Assembly (NCBI RefSeq): GCF_009831655.1
Contig: NZ_WRPA01000007.1
Span: 1 to 64,000 of the forward strand
Length of the DNA: 64,000 nucleotides
Reading direction: 5' to 3'
DNA from: Shewanella insulae
GTDB lineage: Bacteria > Pseudomonadota > Gammaproteobacteria > Enterobacterales > Shewanellaceae
Both the position numbers and the translations under genes were made by a program. Position 1 is the stretch's first letter; every line of letters starts with the position of its first letter. Positions 1-7,384 of the stretch are shown piece after piece. The notes under the pieces are model-generated. The model ran no database searches. It was not told the DNA's origin and was given only the letters and a program-made list of their open reading frames with translations.

Positions 1-119
1 CTCACCCGTCCGCCGCTCGTCATCTTCAAAAGCAAGCTTTTGAAATGTTACCGCTCGACTTGCATGTGTTAGGCCTGCCGCCAGCGTTCAATCTGAGCCA
101 TGATCAAACTCTTCAATTA
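1..119 (-). rRNA. rrs: 16S ribosomal RNA, 5' end (partial)
   Basis: Read on the minus strand this is the conserved 5' end of bacterial 16S rRNA. It contains the AGAGTTTGATCATGGCTCAG primer-site sequence (universal 27F region), then the ACGCTGGCGGCAGGCC block and the variable V1 loop. The gene runs off the left edge of the window. The mature 5' end is placed near 119 by analogy with E. coli. The V1 stem-loop with AGCTTGCTT is of the type seen in Shewanella. Confidence 0.97.
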
Positions 120-560
120 AAAGTTTTTTGATTCCTAAGAATCGACTCAATGAATTCTGATTCATATAAATGACTCGGAAGAATCATCTATATGTTTGTA
201 CATATTGCTATGGACTCTCACTATCTCTAGTGAAACTAGATTTAGTAAATCATGCATTGAGATTTAAATCGTTTTCGATTAACTCAATACCTGTGAGTGT
301 CCACACAGATTTCTTGTTTTATCTTGTTAAAGAACGTTTGCCTCATACTGGACTCCAGCGGGCTAGGGCTGCGTATTCTACGCTTCTCCCTGTCGGCGTC
401 AAGCGCTTTTTTCAAAAGATTTTTAAGTGGTTAATTACTGTGCTTTCGCGCTGTAACTACCGGCTTAAAAACTCGAACCGCTTATCACCTTGACTCGACC
501 TTGGTTACCTACTCACTGGGTAAGTAGCGCCGTTTGCCGTGTCAGTGGGAGCGCATTATA
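120..560 (-). promoter_or_regulatory. rRNA operon leader with boxA antiterminator
   Basis: The DNA between the 16S 5' end and the rRNA promoter is the transcribed leader of the rRNA operon. It contains GTTCTTTAACAA on the minus strand at 324-335, matching the boxA antitermination element that recruits Nus factors. The 107-codon open frame at 170-493 on the plus strand has no recognisable protein and lies antisense to this leader, so it is not called as a gene. Confidence 0.8.
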
Positions 561-582
561 GGGAGCCAAATCTTTTGCGCAA
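555..582 (-). promoter_or_regulatory. rRNA operon promoter
   Basis: On the minus strand there is a -35 TTGCGC (577-582), a 16-bp spacer and a consensus -10 TATAAT (555-560). A GC-rich GCGCTCCC discriminator follows, the hallmark of stringently controlled rRNA promoters. An A/T-rich stretch just upstream (583-600) could act as an UP element. Confidence 0.85.
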
Positions 583-644
583 GGGCTTTTTGAAAGAAAA
601 TGACACTTTAATGACTAAGCGGATAATAATCAGGCATTACGTAT

Positions 645-673
645 AAAAAAGGGGCTAAAAGCCCCTTTTTCCT
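645..673 (-). terminator. Rho-independent terminator downstream of ccoG
   Basis: A GGGGC/GCCCC hairpin with an A-tract on one side and a T-tract on the other sits 40 bp past the ccoG stop codon. The symmetric A/T flanks make it potentially bidirectional. It separates ccoG from the rRNA promoter. Confidence 0.85.
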
Positions 674-712
674 ATCTTTCACTATCTTTTGCTATCAATA
701 CTAGCCGCCAAC

Positions 713-2140
713 TTATTGGCTAAAGAAGCGTGACTCCTGAGTTGCCTCGACTGTTTCACCATCTAGTACAGTCGTCACCTTGAAGTCTACCTTAGTCATG
801 GCGCGCGACAGCCCCACGGGATCGACGGCGACACTAACAGGCAGAGTCAACACCTCGCCTCCTTCGATAGTCACAGATTGCGGACCGTACCACTGGTACT
901 CAGGCAGACCTTCGACACTGAGTTGATACTCATGCTTGGCTTCTGTCTTATTCAAGATCTTCAGAGTGAAGGTGTTCTCTATTAACCCCTCGTTATTTTC
1001 CCTAAAGAGTTGATTACGATCGCGAATAATATCGACACGCACAGGGGCAATGGTTACCGTCGCATAGATAAAGACGATGATCATGAATGCCAATACGGCG
1101 CCATAACCCAGGAGTTTAGGTCGCATCACCTTCTCTTTAACGCCTTCGAGCTTATTTTCCGTTGTGTAGGCGATCAGGCCTCTTTCATAACCCATGCGAT
1201 CCATAGTGGTATCACAGGCATCGATACAGGAACCACAGTTGATACACTCATATTGCAGACCGTTACGAATATCGATACCGGTTGGGCACACCTGCACACA
1301 GAGATCACAGTCGATACAATCACCCAGACCAAGCGCCTTAGGGTCGGCCTTACGCGAACGTGGACCACGATTTTCCCCACGCTTGGTGTCATAACCTACG
1401 ATAAAGGTGTTCTTGTCGAACATGGCCGATTGGAATCTAGCATAAGGGCACATATGGATACACATGATCTCGCGCATCCAGCCCGCATTACCATAGGTCG
1501 CGACAGTAAACAGGGTCACCCAGAAATAAACGGCGCCCGAGGCGCTACCGCTAAAGACGTCGGCGTAAACTTCGGTCGTCGGCACGAAATAAGAAACGAA
1601 AGTCATGGCGGTGAGTAATGACACCAATAACCAGGAGACATGCTTGGCAGTCTTACGCCAGACCTTATTAAAGCTCCATGGCATCTGATCTAATTTCATC
1701 CGCTTATTCCGGGCACCCTCAAATTTCTCTTCGAACCAGATGAAAATAAAGGTCCACACCGTCTGCGGACAGGTATAACCACACCAGACCCGGCCAAGAT
1801 AGGTTGTCACAAAAAAGAGACCAAACGCGGCTATCATTAATAATGCAGCGAGTAAGGTAAGATCTTGGGGCCAGATGGTTAGCCCGAAAATATGAAACTT
1901 CTGTTCACCTAGGTTAAACCAGACGGCTTGTCTGTCTCCCCAGGGAATCCAGGGCAAGATAAGGAAAAAGAGCATAGCAACCCAGCCTAGGCGGCGACGT
2001 AGCTGAGTCCAAAATCCTTCTATTGCTCTAACATAAATACGATTGCGGGGATTAAAACGATCGGATTTATTCTCGTCCGGCTGATGAATTTTGATCCGCT
2101 CAGCCTTGGAATAATCCTTTTTATTTGATTCTGCGTTCAT
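713..2140 (-). CDS. ccoG: Cytochrome cbb3 oxidase accessory protein CcoG (RdxA/FixG)
   Basis: A 475-residue polytopic membrane protein of the CcoG/RdxA/FixG family, which helps assemble copper-containing cbb3-type cytochrome c oxidase; members have been shown to bind [4Fe-4S] clusters and reduce copper. Seen here: hydrophobic segments near residues 52-66, 92-112, 168-186 and 350-370; a membrane C-x3-CP motif (Cys120, Cys124); a second CP motif at 231-232; and two ferredoxin-type quartets (Cys275/278/281/285 and Cys299/302/305/309). The C-terminal third is an Ig-like FixG domain. It stands alone: no ccoNOPQ genes are visible in this window. The start is an ATG at 2140. Confidence 0.93.
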   Translation of the reverse strand: MNAESNKKDYSKAERIKIHQPDENKSDRFNPRNRIYVRAIEGFWTQLRRRLGWVAMLFFLILPWIPWGDRQAVWFNLGEQKFHIFGLTIWPQDLTLLAALLMIAAFGLFFVTTYLGRVWCGYTCPQTVWTFIFIWFEEKFEGARNKRMKLDQMPWSFNKVWRKTAKHVSWLLVSLLTAMTFVSYFVPTTEVYADVFSGSASGAVYFWVTLFTVATYGNAGWMREIMCIHMCPYARFQSAMFDKNTFIVGYDTKRGENRGPRSRKADPKALGLGDCIDCDLCVQVCPTGIDIRNGLQYECINCGSCIDACDTTMDRMGYERGLIAYTTENKLEGVKEKVMRPKLLGYGAVLAFMIIVFIYATVTIAPVRVDIIRDRNQLFRENNEGLIENTFTLKILNKTEAKHEYQLSVEGLPEYQWYGPQSVTIEGGEVLTLPVSVAVDPVGLSRAMTKVDFKVTTVLDGETVEATQESRFFSQ

Positions 2141-2228
2141 ATTTAACAGCCTTACAGCTTTAATATTCCATGAAAACTGGCTTATTATACATTTCTAATA
2201 CTGATTGTTCACCATGGTTGGATAAATA

Positions 2229-2579
2229 ATGAGAGGCTGGATTATTTTAGGTGCAGGGATAGGATTACTCTATTATCTAGCAACCGAGACAGACAAGCTC
2301 GATGAGCCCATCGCACAAACGGATGCGCTGATGAAGCGAATCGAACGTAAAATCGACTCGATGACGGGAACCAGGATCATCCGGGTAGACAAAAACATTG
2401 CGATGTTCAAGACGCAGATTGCCGAGCGGCTGACGCGAAAAGAGTTGGCGGCACTGGACAGTATTCTCGAGTCGAAAGAATCGGTGCTCGAGTTTACCGA
2501 GCAATACTGCGACAACAGTAAACGCTTCACCGAGCTGAGCAAAGATAACCAGCAATTTATCTGCGACAAGCTCAGATAA
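2229..2579 (+). CDS. Small membrane-anchored hypothetical protein
   Basis: A 116-residue protein of unknown function, divergent from ccoG with an 88-bp shared upstream gap. It begins with one hydrophobic segment (residues 3-18), followed by a charged, mostly helical region rich in Lys, Glu and Asp, which suggests a single-pass protein with a cytoplasmic or periplasmic helical tail. A single Cys pair lies near the C-terminus (residues 94 and 111). I do not recognise a named family. Coding is supported by the fit between two recognisable genes on the plus strand and by codon usage like its neighbours. Confidence 0.65.
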   Translation: MRGWIILGAGIGLLYYLATETDKLDEPIAQTDALMKRIERKIDSMTGTRIIRVDKNIAMFKTQIAERLTRKELAALDSILESKESVLEFTEQYCDNSKRFTELSKDNQQFICDKLR

Positions 2580-2701
2580 CTCCTCAAAGGCGACGGAAAA
2601 CTTTGCCCAGTGCACGGTTTTCTTCGCCCTAATTGATCTCTACTCATAATGAGCCTAGCCTTGGCTCATCATCTCGATGCGACACACATAGGGTTACGAA
2701 A

Positions 2702-3604
2702 ATGACAGACAAGGTTTCCGATATCTTTGATCCCTCCTTATGGGATCGAGTACCAGGATTTGATTTCGAAGACATTACCTATCATAGGGCAAAAGATCAG
2801 GGTACGGTGCGTATCGCCATCGATCGCCCAGATTGCCTCAACTCATTTCGTCCTAAGACGGTAGATGAACTCTATATCGCCCTTGATCATGCCCGCCAAT
2901 GGTCTGACGTAGGTTGCGTGCTGCTAACCGGCAACGGACCATCGGCCAAGGGCCAGTGGTCCTTCAGTGCCGGTGGCGACCAACGTATCCGCGGCAAGGA
3001 TGGCTACAAGTATGAAGGCCAAGAAACTGATAAGCCCGACTTGGCCCGCATGGGCCGCCTGCACATATTAGAGGTACAGCGCCTGATCCGCTTCATGCCA
3101 AAGGTTGTGATTGCCGTCGTGCCAGGCTGGGCTGTCGGCGGGGGCCATAGCCTGCATGTGGTCTGCGACCTGACTCTGGCCTCTAAAGAGCATGCCGTCT
3201 TTAAACAAACCGATCCGGATGTAGGCAGCTTCGACTCGGGTTACGGCAGCGCCTACCTCGCCAAGATGATTGGCCAGAAGCGCGCCCGGGAAATTTTCTT
3301 CCTCGGCTTCAACTACAGCGCCGAAGAGGCGTTCGACATGGGTATGGTCAACCGCGCCATTCCCCATGCAGAGCTGGAAACCGAGGCGCTAAGATGGGCC
3401 AAAGAGATCAACTCTAAGTCGCCTACGGCCATGCGTATGTTGAAATACGGCTTTAATCTGCCGGACGATGGCTTGGTGGGTCAGCAACTGTTTGCCGGCG
3501 AGGCCACACGTCTGGCCTATGGTACCGACGAGGCGGTAGAAGGACGCGATGCCTTCCTGGAAAAACGAGAACAAGATTTCTCTAAATTCCCTTGGCACTA
3601 CTAA
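2702..3604 (+). CDS. menB: 1,4-dihydroxy-2-naphthoyl-CoA synthase MenB
   Basis: A 300-residue crotonase-fold enzyme that closes the second ring of menaquinone by converting O-succinylbenzoyl-CoA to 1,4-dihydroxy-2-naphthoyl-CoA. It is assigned to MenB rather than generic enoyl-CoA hydratase by the FSAGGDQRIRG motif, the QTDPDVGSFDSGYGSAYLA segment and the C-terminal FPWHY. The oxyanion-hole region is GWAVGGGHSLHVVCDL. It belongs to the longer MenB type (about 300 rather than 285 residues). The open frame extends upstream to 2633, but the ATG at 2702 follows an AGGG-type ribosome site and starts where family homology starts. It is monocistronic, far from other men genes. Confidence 0.92.
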   Translation: MTDKVSDIFDPSLWDRVPGFDFEDITYHRAKDQGTVRIAIDRPDCLNSFRPKTVDELYIALDHARQWSDVGCVLLTGNGPSAKGQWSFSAGGDQRIRGKDGYKYEGQETDKPDLARMGRLHILEVQRLIRFMPKVVIAVVPGWAVGGGHSLHVVCDLTLASKEHAVFKQTDPDVGSFDSGYGSAYLAKMIGQKRAREIFFLGFNYSAEEAFDMGMVNRAIPHAELETEALRWAKEINSKSPTAMRMLKYGFNLPDDGLVGQQLFAGEATRLAYGTDEAVEGRDAFLEKREQDFSKFPWHY

Positions 3605-3626
3605 GCCGTTATTACGCGACAACCCA

Positions 3627-3652
3627 GAACAGGCCATCGCTTTGGCCTGTTC
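3627..3652. terminator. Hairpin between convergent menB and kinase genes
   Basis: A perfect 9-bp inverted repeat (GAACAGGCC / GGCCTGTTC) with an 8-base loop lies in the 59-bp gap between two converging genes. No long T-run follows, so its strength as an intrinsic terminator is uncertain. Confidence 0.5.
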
Positions 3653-3663
3653 AACCGCTTGCA

Positions 3664-5430
3664 TCACAATAGCAAAGCTTGCAACACCACTATCAGCAGG
3701 AGCAATACGCTTAACCCCTTCCAAAACATAATCGGCTCACGTTCAATGAAGGGCTGTGACTGATATTTCTGCACCATCTGTTGATTAGGACTATTCAGGT
3801 CCAACAGCATCTCAGACATGGACTGATACCTTACGCGGGTATCTGGATGACATGCCTTCTCGAGTGCCAGGTCGAGCCACAAGGGGACAGACTCTCGATA
3901 CTGACGACAGGAGGTATAACACCAGTCCCTGTTCCTATGGTGATAAATGGATAGAGACCGACCTGTGTTATAGGGTAATTTCCCGCTCAACATCTCATAG
4001 ACTATGACTCCAATCGAGAATATATCCGCCTGATGAGACGCCATCCCCGTTTGCAAATATTCGGGGGCGATATATCCCACGGCGCCAAGTGGTAACGCCT
4101 CCTGAGTCGCTGGAGTCAACTCTGCCAAGCCGTCTATCTGGGCGGCGCCATAATCGATCAACACCACTTTATCATCCGAGGTAAGCATCAGGTTTTCCGG
4201 TTTTATATCCCTATGTACCACTCCCATGCGTTGCAGGGCTCTGACCGCAATGACTATCTCCTCCAATATGGATCTAACCTTACCTATATCGGCAGCTGGA
4301 TTGTCATACATCCACTGCCTTAGGCTTTGTCCCTGAATATATTCACAAAGGTGATACAAGAAAGGAGATTCACTAGGATAAACCTTCATCAGAGATGGGT
4401 GCTGGGTTCGCTGCCCCACCCACTGTTCTCGCACGAAACTCGCCAGATAATCCCCATCTTCGCTGAAATTAAGTGAGGGAGCCTTGAGTACATATACGGC
4501 GTCAGTTCCCAACTGCTTCACCAGATAGATATGACTGCGTGTACCGCTGTAGAGGACTTTGAGCACCTCAAGGTTATCTATGGTATTGCCAACCGTCATC
4601 ACGGGCGGGATCACTTTCTGCGATGACGACAAGGTTAACCCCTGAGCATCGGCATAAGGCAATGAGTCCACCTGTAACAATAGACAGCTGTTGTTATCCT
4701 GGCTCCCTTCGGCTAAAGCCATCGAGGTCAACTGCCTGGCCAACACCTCTAAATGCTCGTTGCCAGCGACCACATCTCTTAGCCGACTCAAACTGAGGCT
4801 ATCGTGGACGCCATCTGTGGTTAACAGATAGCGATCGCCCGGCTGCAGTTCATGACTCTGGTAATCCACCTCTATATGACTGTCCATCCCCAAGGCTCGA
4901 GTCAGAAAGCCTTTTTCACCAAATCCCAGATGACTATGATCCTTAGAAAGCTGAATTAACTCGCCCTCTCTTAGTCGATAGACCCGGCAGTCACCCACGT
5001 GAAAAAGGTGCAACCGGTTAGCCTTAAATACCAAGGCGCTGAAGGTGGTCACGTAGCCATTATGCCGCAGCGCCGTCTGCTGACTGTGATGGTTAAGCCA
5101 GATGTTCAGGGCGTTCAGCACTTTAGTTGCCGCATGTTTGACCCCCCAACTATCGGGAGCACTCAAATAGTCTTCGATAAATTGAGTCACACAAAGCTGG
5201 CTAGCCAGCTGACCATTTTGACTACAGCTCACACCATCGGCAATACAAGCCACCACCCCTTTATGCAGCAACTTATGGCTATCGACACTATGGTGCACGG
5301 CAAATGCATCCTGATTCTGCAGCCTAACCCCAGCACATGAACTGCCGCCGAAACTCAACGCCAACCGCCTGGTCTGCCCGGGCGTCCGCGCTGAATGTAC
5401 CGCTTCGACAAGCTTAGGATGAGCATTCAT
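3664..5430 (-). CDS. Fused PP2C-type phosphatase / Ser-Thr protein kinase, C-terminal membrane anchor
   Basis: A 588-residue protein with an N-terminal PP2C-like phosphatase domain (about 25-255), a Hanks-type kinase domain (about 290-540) and one C-terminal membrane helix (about 570-588). Phosphatase motifs seen: QNQDAF, ADGVS, HVGDCRVYRL, TTDGVHD and a DNN metal-site motif. Kinase motifs seen: HRDIKPEN catalytic loop at about 406-413, DYG in place of DFG at about 426, and APE near 455. It is the last gene of the cobA-nirB-nirD-narK run, 16 bp after narK. From memory, Pseudomonas aeruginosa has a kinase gene at the matching place in its nirBD cluster. A role in controlling nitrate uptake or reduction is inferred. 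The ATG at 5430 has GAGAGG eight bases upstream and is preferred over 5463, which would overlap narK. Confidence 0.9.
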   Translation of the reverse strand: MNAHPKLVEAVHSARTPGQTRRLALSFGGSSCAGVRLQNQDAFAVHHSVDSHKLLHKGVVACIADGVSCSQNGQLASQLCVTQFIEDYLSAPDSWGVKHAATKVLNALNIWLNHHSQQTALRHNGYVTTFSALVFKANRLHLFHVGDCRVYRLREGELIQLSKDHSHLGFGEKGFLTRALGMDSHIEVDYQSHELQPGDRYLLTTDGVHDSLSLSRLRDVVAGNEHLEVLARQLTSMALAEGSQDNNSCLLLQVDSLPYADAQGLTLSSSQKVIPPVMTVGNTIDNLEVLKVLYSGTRSHIYLVKQLGTDAVYVLKAPSLNFSEDGDYLASFVREQWVGQRTQHPSLMKVYPSESPFLYHLCEYIQGQSLRQWMYDNPAADIGKVRSILEEIVIAVRALQRMGVVHRDIKPENLMLTSDDKVVLIDYGAAQIDGLAELTPATQEALPLGAVGYIAPEYLQTGMASHQADIFSIGVIVYEMLSGKLPYNTGRSLSIYHHRNRDWCYTSCRQYRESVPLWLDLALEKACHPDTRVRYQSMSEMLLDLNSPNQQMVQKYQSQPFIEREPIMFWKGLSVLLLLIVVLQALLL

Positions 5431-5446
5431 CGACTTAGCCTCTCGC

Positions 5447-6922
5447 TTAACGGCTCGACACATCGATCAAGGTGACACTACCATCTTGGTTTATTTCAGC
5501 CATTTGCCCCCTAGGCTCCTCCATCCAAGTCAGCGCAACAAAACCGAGTACCGCGGTGGCCGCAATCACATAAAAGAAGGTGCTGTAATCCACAAAGGAC
5601 AATACTGTCAGGTAGCACACGGCCCCCACGTTGCCATAAGCCCCCGTCATACCGGCAATCTGCCCCGTCATGCGACGCTTAATCAGTGGCACTGTGGCAA
5701 ACACGGCCCCCTCTCCCGACTGCACAAAGAAAGAGCATGCCATCGCCGCAGCCACGGCAACCCATACCGGCCACTCACTGTTTACTTGTCCCATCAGAAA
5801 ATAACCCGCCGCTAATCCAGCCGTTAATATCAACAGGGTGGGCTTACGACCAAATTTATCTGAGATCCAACCGCCACCTGGACGCGACATCAGATTCATG
5901 AAGGCATAGGCCGAGGCCACCATGCCGGCCATCACGGGAGTGAGCGCGAAGGTCTCGGCAAAAAACAGCGGCAACATAGACACCACGGCCAGTTCTGAAC
6001 CAAATGTCGCGAAATAGAGAATATTTAACACCGCAACCTGCTTAAACTTATATCTATGGATCTCAGGTACCGGCCCTTCAAATACGCTCTTATTCACTTT
6101 CCATACTTGAGAGACTTCATAGAGGTAGAGCAGCAGCAAGCAAAGATAGACGCCATAAATGCTCACATCGCTCAACATAGCGACGCCCGCTGGCGACAAC
6201 TTCCACGCCAATAGTGCCAGCGCGCCATACATAGGCAGTTTCATTATCAGAAGCAGTACGAAGTCGCCTTTTGAGGTCACCTCCATCGCCGTGAGACTCT
6301 TCGGCTTGAAATAGGTCGAACCTTTTGGGGTATCGGCCACATTAAGGTAGAACACCCAGGAAAATACCAGGCTGATCACCCCGGTCAGCCCCAAGGCATA
6401 ACGCCAGCCATCTTCTCCACCAAAGAGCACGGCAAGCGTTGGCAGGGTAAATGCGGCCGCCGCCGAACCGAAATTGCCCCAACCACCGTAAATCCCTTCG
6501 GCCGTACCTAGCTCATTATGGGGAAACCATTCCGACACCAGACGTATTCCAACCACGAAGCCGGCACCGATAAACCCCAGCAGAAAACGCGCTATCGCGG
6601 CTTGTACAAAACTGTCTGCTAGCGCAAAGGCAAAACAGGGCAGCGCACAAATGGCCAGCAACCCCGAATAGATGATGCGAGGCCCAAAGCGATCGGTAAG
6701 CATGCCTATGACCACTCGCGCCGGGATAGTAAAGGCAACATTAAGAATAAGCAGCGTCTTGATTTCGGCCGAGGTGAGCCCTAACGACGCCTTAACCGAC
6801 TGCAACAGCGGCGCAAAGTTAAACCACACCACAAAGGTGATGAAAAACGCCATCCAGCTCAGGTGTAGCACCTTCATTTTTCCGGTAAAGCTCAGTAAAT
6901 TAAAGCGATTATCTGTATTCAT
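5447..6922 (-). CDS. narK: Nitrate/nitrite transporter, MFS NarK/NasA family
   Basis: A 491-residue, 12-helix major facilitator of the nitrate/nitrite porter family. Both family signatures are present: GIYGGWGNFGSAAAAFTL at 143-160 and a matching GMTGAYGNVGAV in the second half. The PARVVIGMLTDRFGPR segment carries the conserved Arg thought to bind the substrate anion. In this operon it most likely imports nitrate for assimilation, since nirBD lies just upstream. The start is the ATG at 6922, seven bases after AAGGAG; an upstream in-frame codon at 6952 lacks support. The 94-bp gap to nirD is the longest within the operon. Confidence 0.9.
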   Translation of the reverse strand: MNTDNRFNLLSFTGKMKVLHLSWMAFFITFVVWFNFAPLLQSVKASLGLTSAEIKTLLILNVAFTIPARVVIGMLTDRFGPRIIYSGLLAICALPCFAFALADSFVQAAIARFLLGFIGAGFVVGIRLVSEWFPHNELGTAEGIYGGWGNFGSAAAAFTLPTLAVLFGGEDGWRYALGLTGVISLVFSWVFYLNVADTPKGSTYFKPKSLTAMEVTSKGDFVLLLIMKLPMYGALALLAWKLSPAGVAMLSDVSIYGVYLCLLLLYLYEVSQVWKVNKSVFEGPVPEIHRYKFKQVAVLNILYFATFGSELAVVSMLPLFFAETFALTPVMAGMVASAYAFMNLMSRPGGGWISDKFGRKPTLLILTAGLAAGYFLMGQVNSEWPVWVAVAAAMACSFFVQSGEGAVFATVPLIKRRMTGQIAGMTGAYGNVGAVCYLTVLSFVDYSTFFYVIAATAVLGFVALTWMEEPRGQMAEINQDGSVTLIDVSSR

Positions 6923-7016
6923 GGAACTCTCCTTAACCGGGGAACAGAGCAATTTTTAGTTGCAAAGTCCCCTGCCACACTCATGTAGCATGCTTTAGCG
7001 TTAATAAAATTAATGG

Positions 7017-7373
7017 TTAGCTGTTAATACCTATTTGAACCTCTGTGCCACAGATGCGCACCGGGTAGGTGTTCAGTTGATGCTCCGGAGTCTGAATACA
7101 GCGACCGGTATTAAGATTGAAATAGTGCTTATACAGAGGAGAGGCCACTACAGGCTCACCTGCAATCGAGCCCATGATCCCCCGAGATAACACACTAGCG
7201 CCGCCGATAGGATCGAAATTATCGATCGCATAAAAGGCCTGTGTCTGACGACAACAAAACAGCGCCACCTGCCGCCCTCCAACCAAGGCACACACCCCGG
7301 TACCGGGAGTAATATCTTGTAGCGAACACACTGATACCCAAAGATCTTGCATCTTATCGATTGCTAGGTTCAT
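7017..7373 (-). CDS. nirD: Nitrite reductase [NAD(P)H] small subunit NirD
   Basis: A 118-residue Rieske-fold protein, partner of NirB in the cytoplasmic siroheme nitrite reductase. As in other NirD proteins the Rieske Cys/His iron ligands are not conserved: the fold is recognisable from the VALFCCRQTQAFYAIDNFDP and SPLYKHYFNLNTGRC segments. It starts 11 bp after the nirB stop. The ATG at 7373 has GGGAGA six bases upstream; a GTG immediately before it (7376) is an alternative. Confidence 0.92.
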   Translation of the reverse strand: MNLAIDKMQDLWVSVCSLQDITPGTGVCALVGGRQVALFCCRQTQAFYAIDNFDPIGGASVLSRGIMGSIAGEPVVASPLYKHYFNLNTGRCIQTPEHQLNTYPVRICGTEVQIGINS

Positions 7374-7384
7374 CACTTGTCTCC

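Noticed and set aside
170..493. 107-codon open frame on the plus strand
   Set aside because: It lies antisense to the rRNA leader, covers the boxA element, and has no recognisable protein features.
1010..1618. 202-codon frame antisense to ccoG
   Set aside because: It is opposite a gene with clear ferredoxin and membrane motifs; composition follows from the coding strand.
4991..5008. CACCCACGTGAAAAAG as a possible parS
   Set aside because: Left arm does not match GTTN; only the right half fits.
6923..7016. Possible regulatory hairpin between nirD and narK
   Set aside because: Only weak pairing (GGGGAC with GTTCCCC across a long loop); no clear terminator or promoter.
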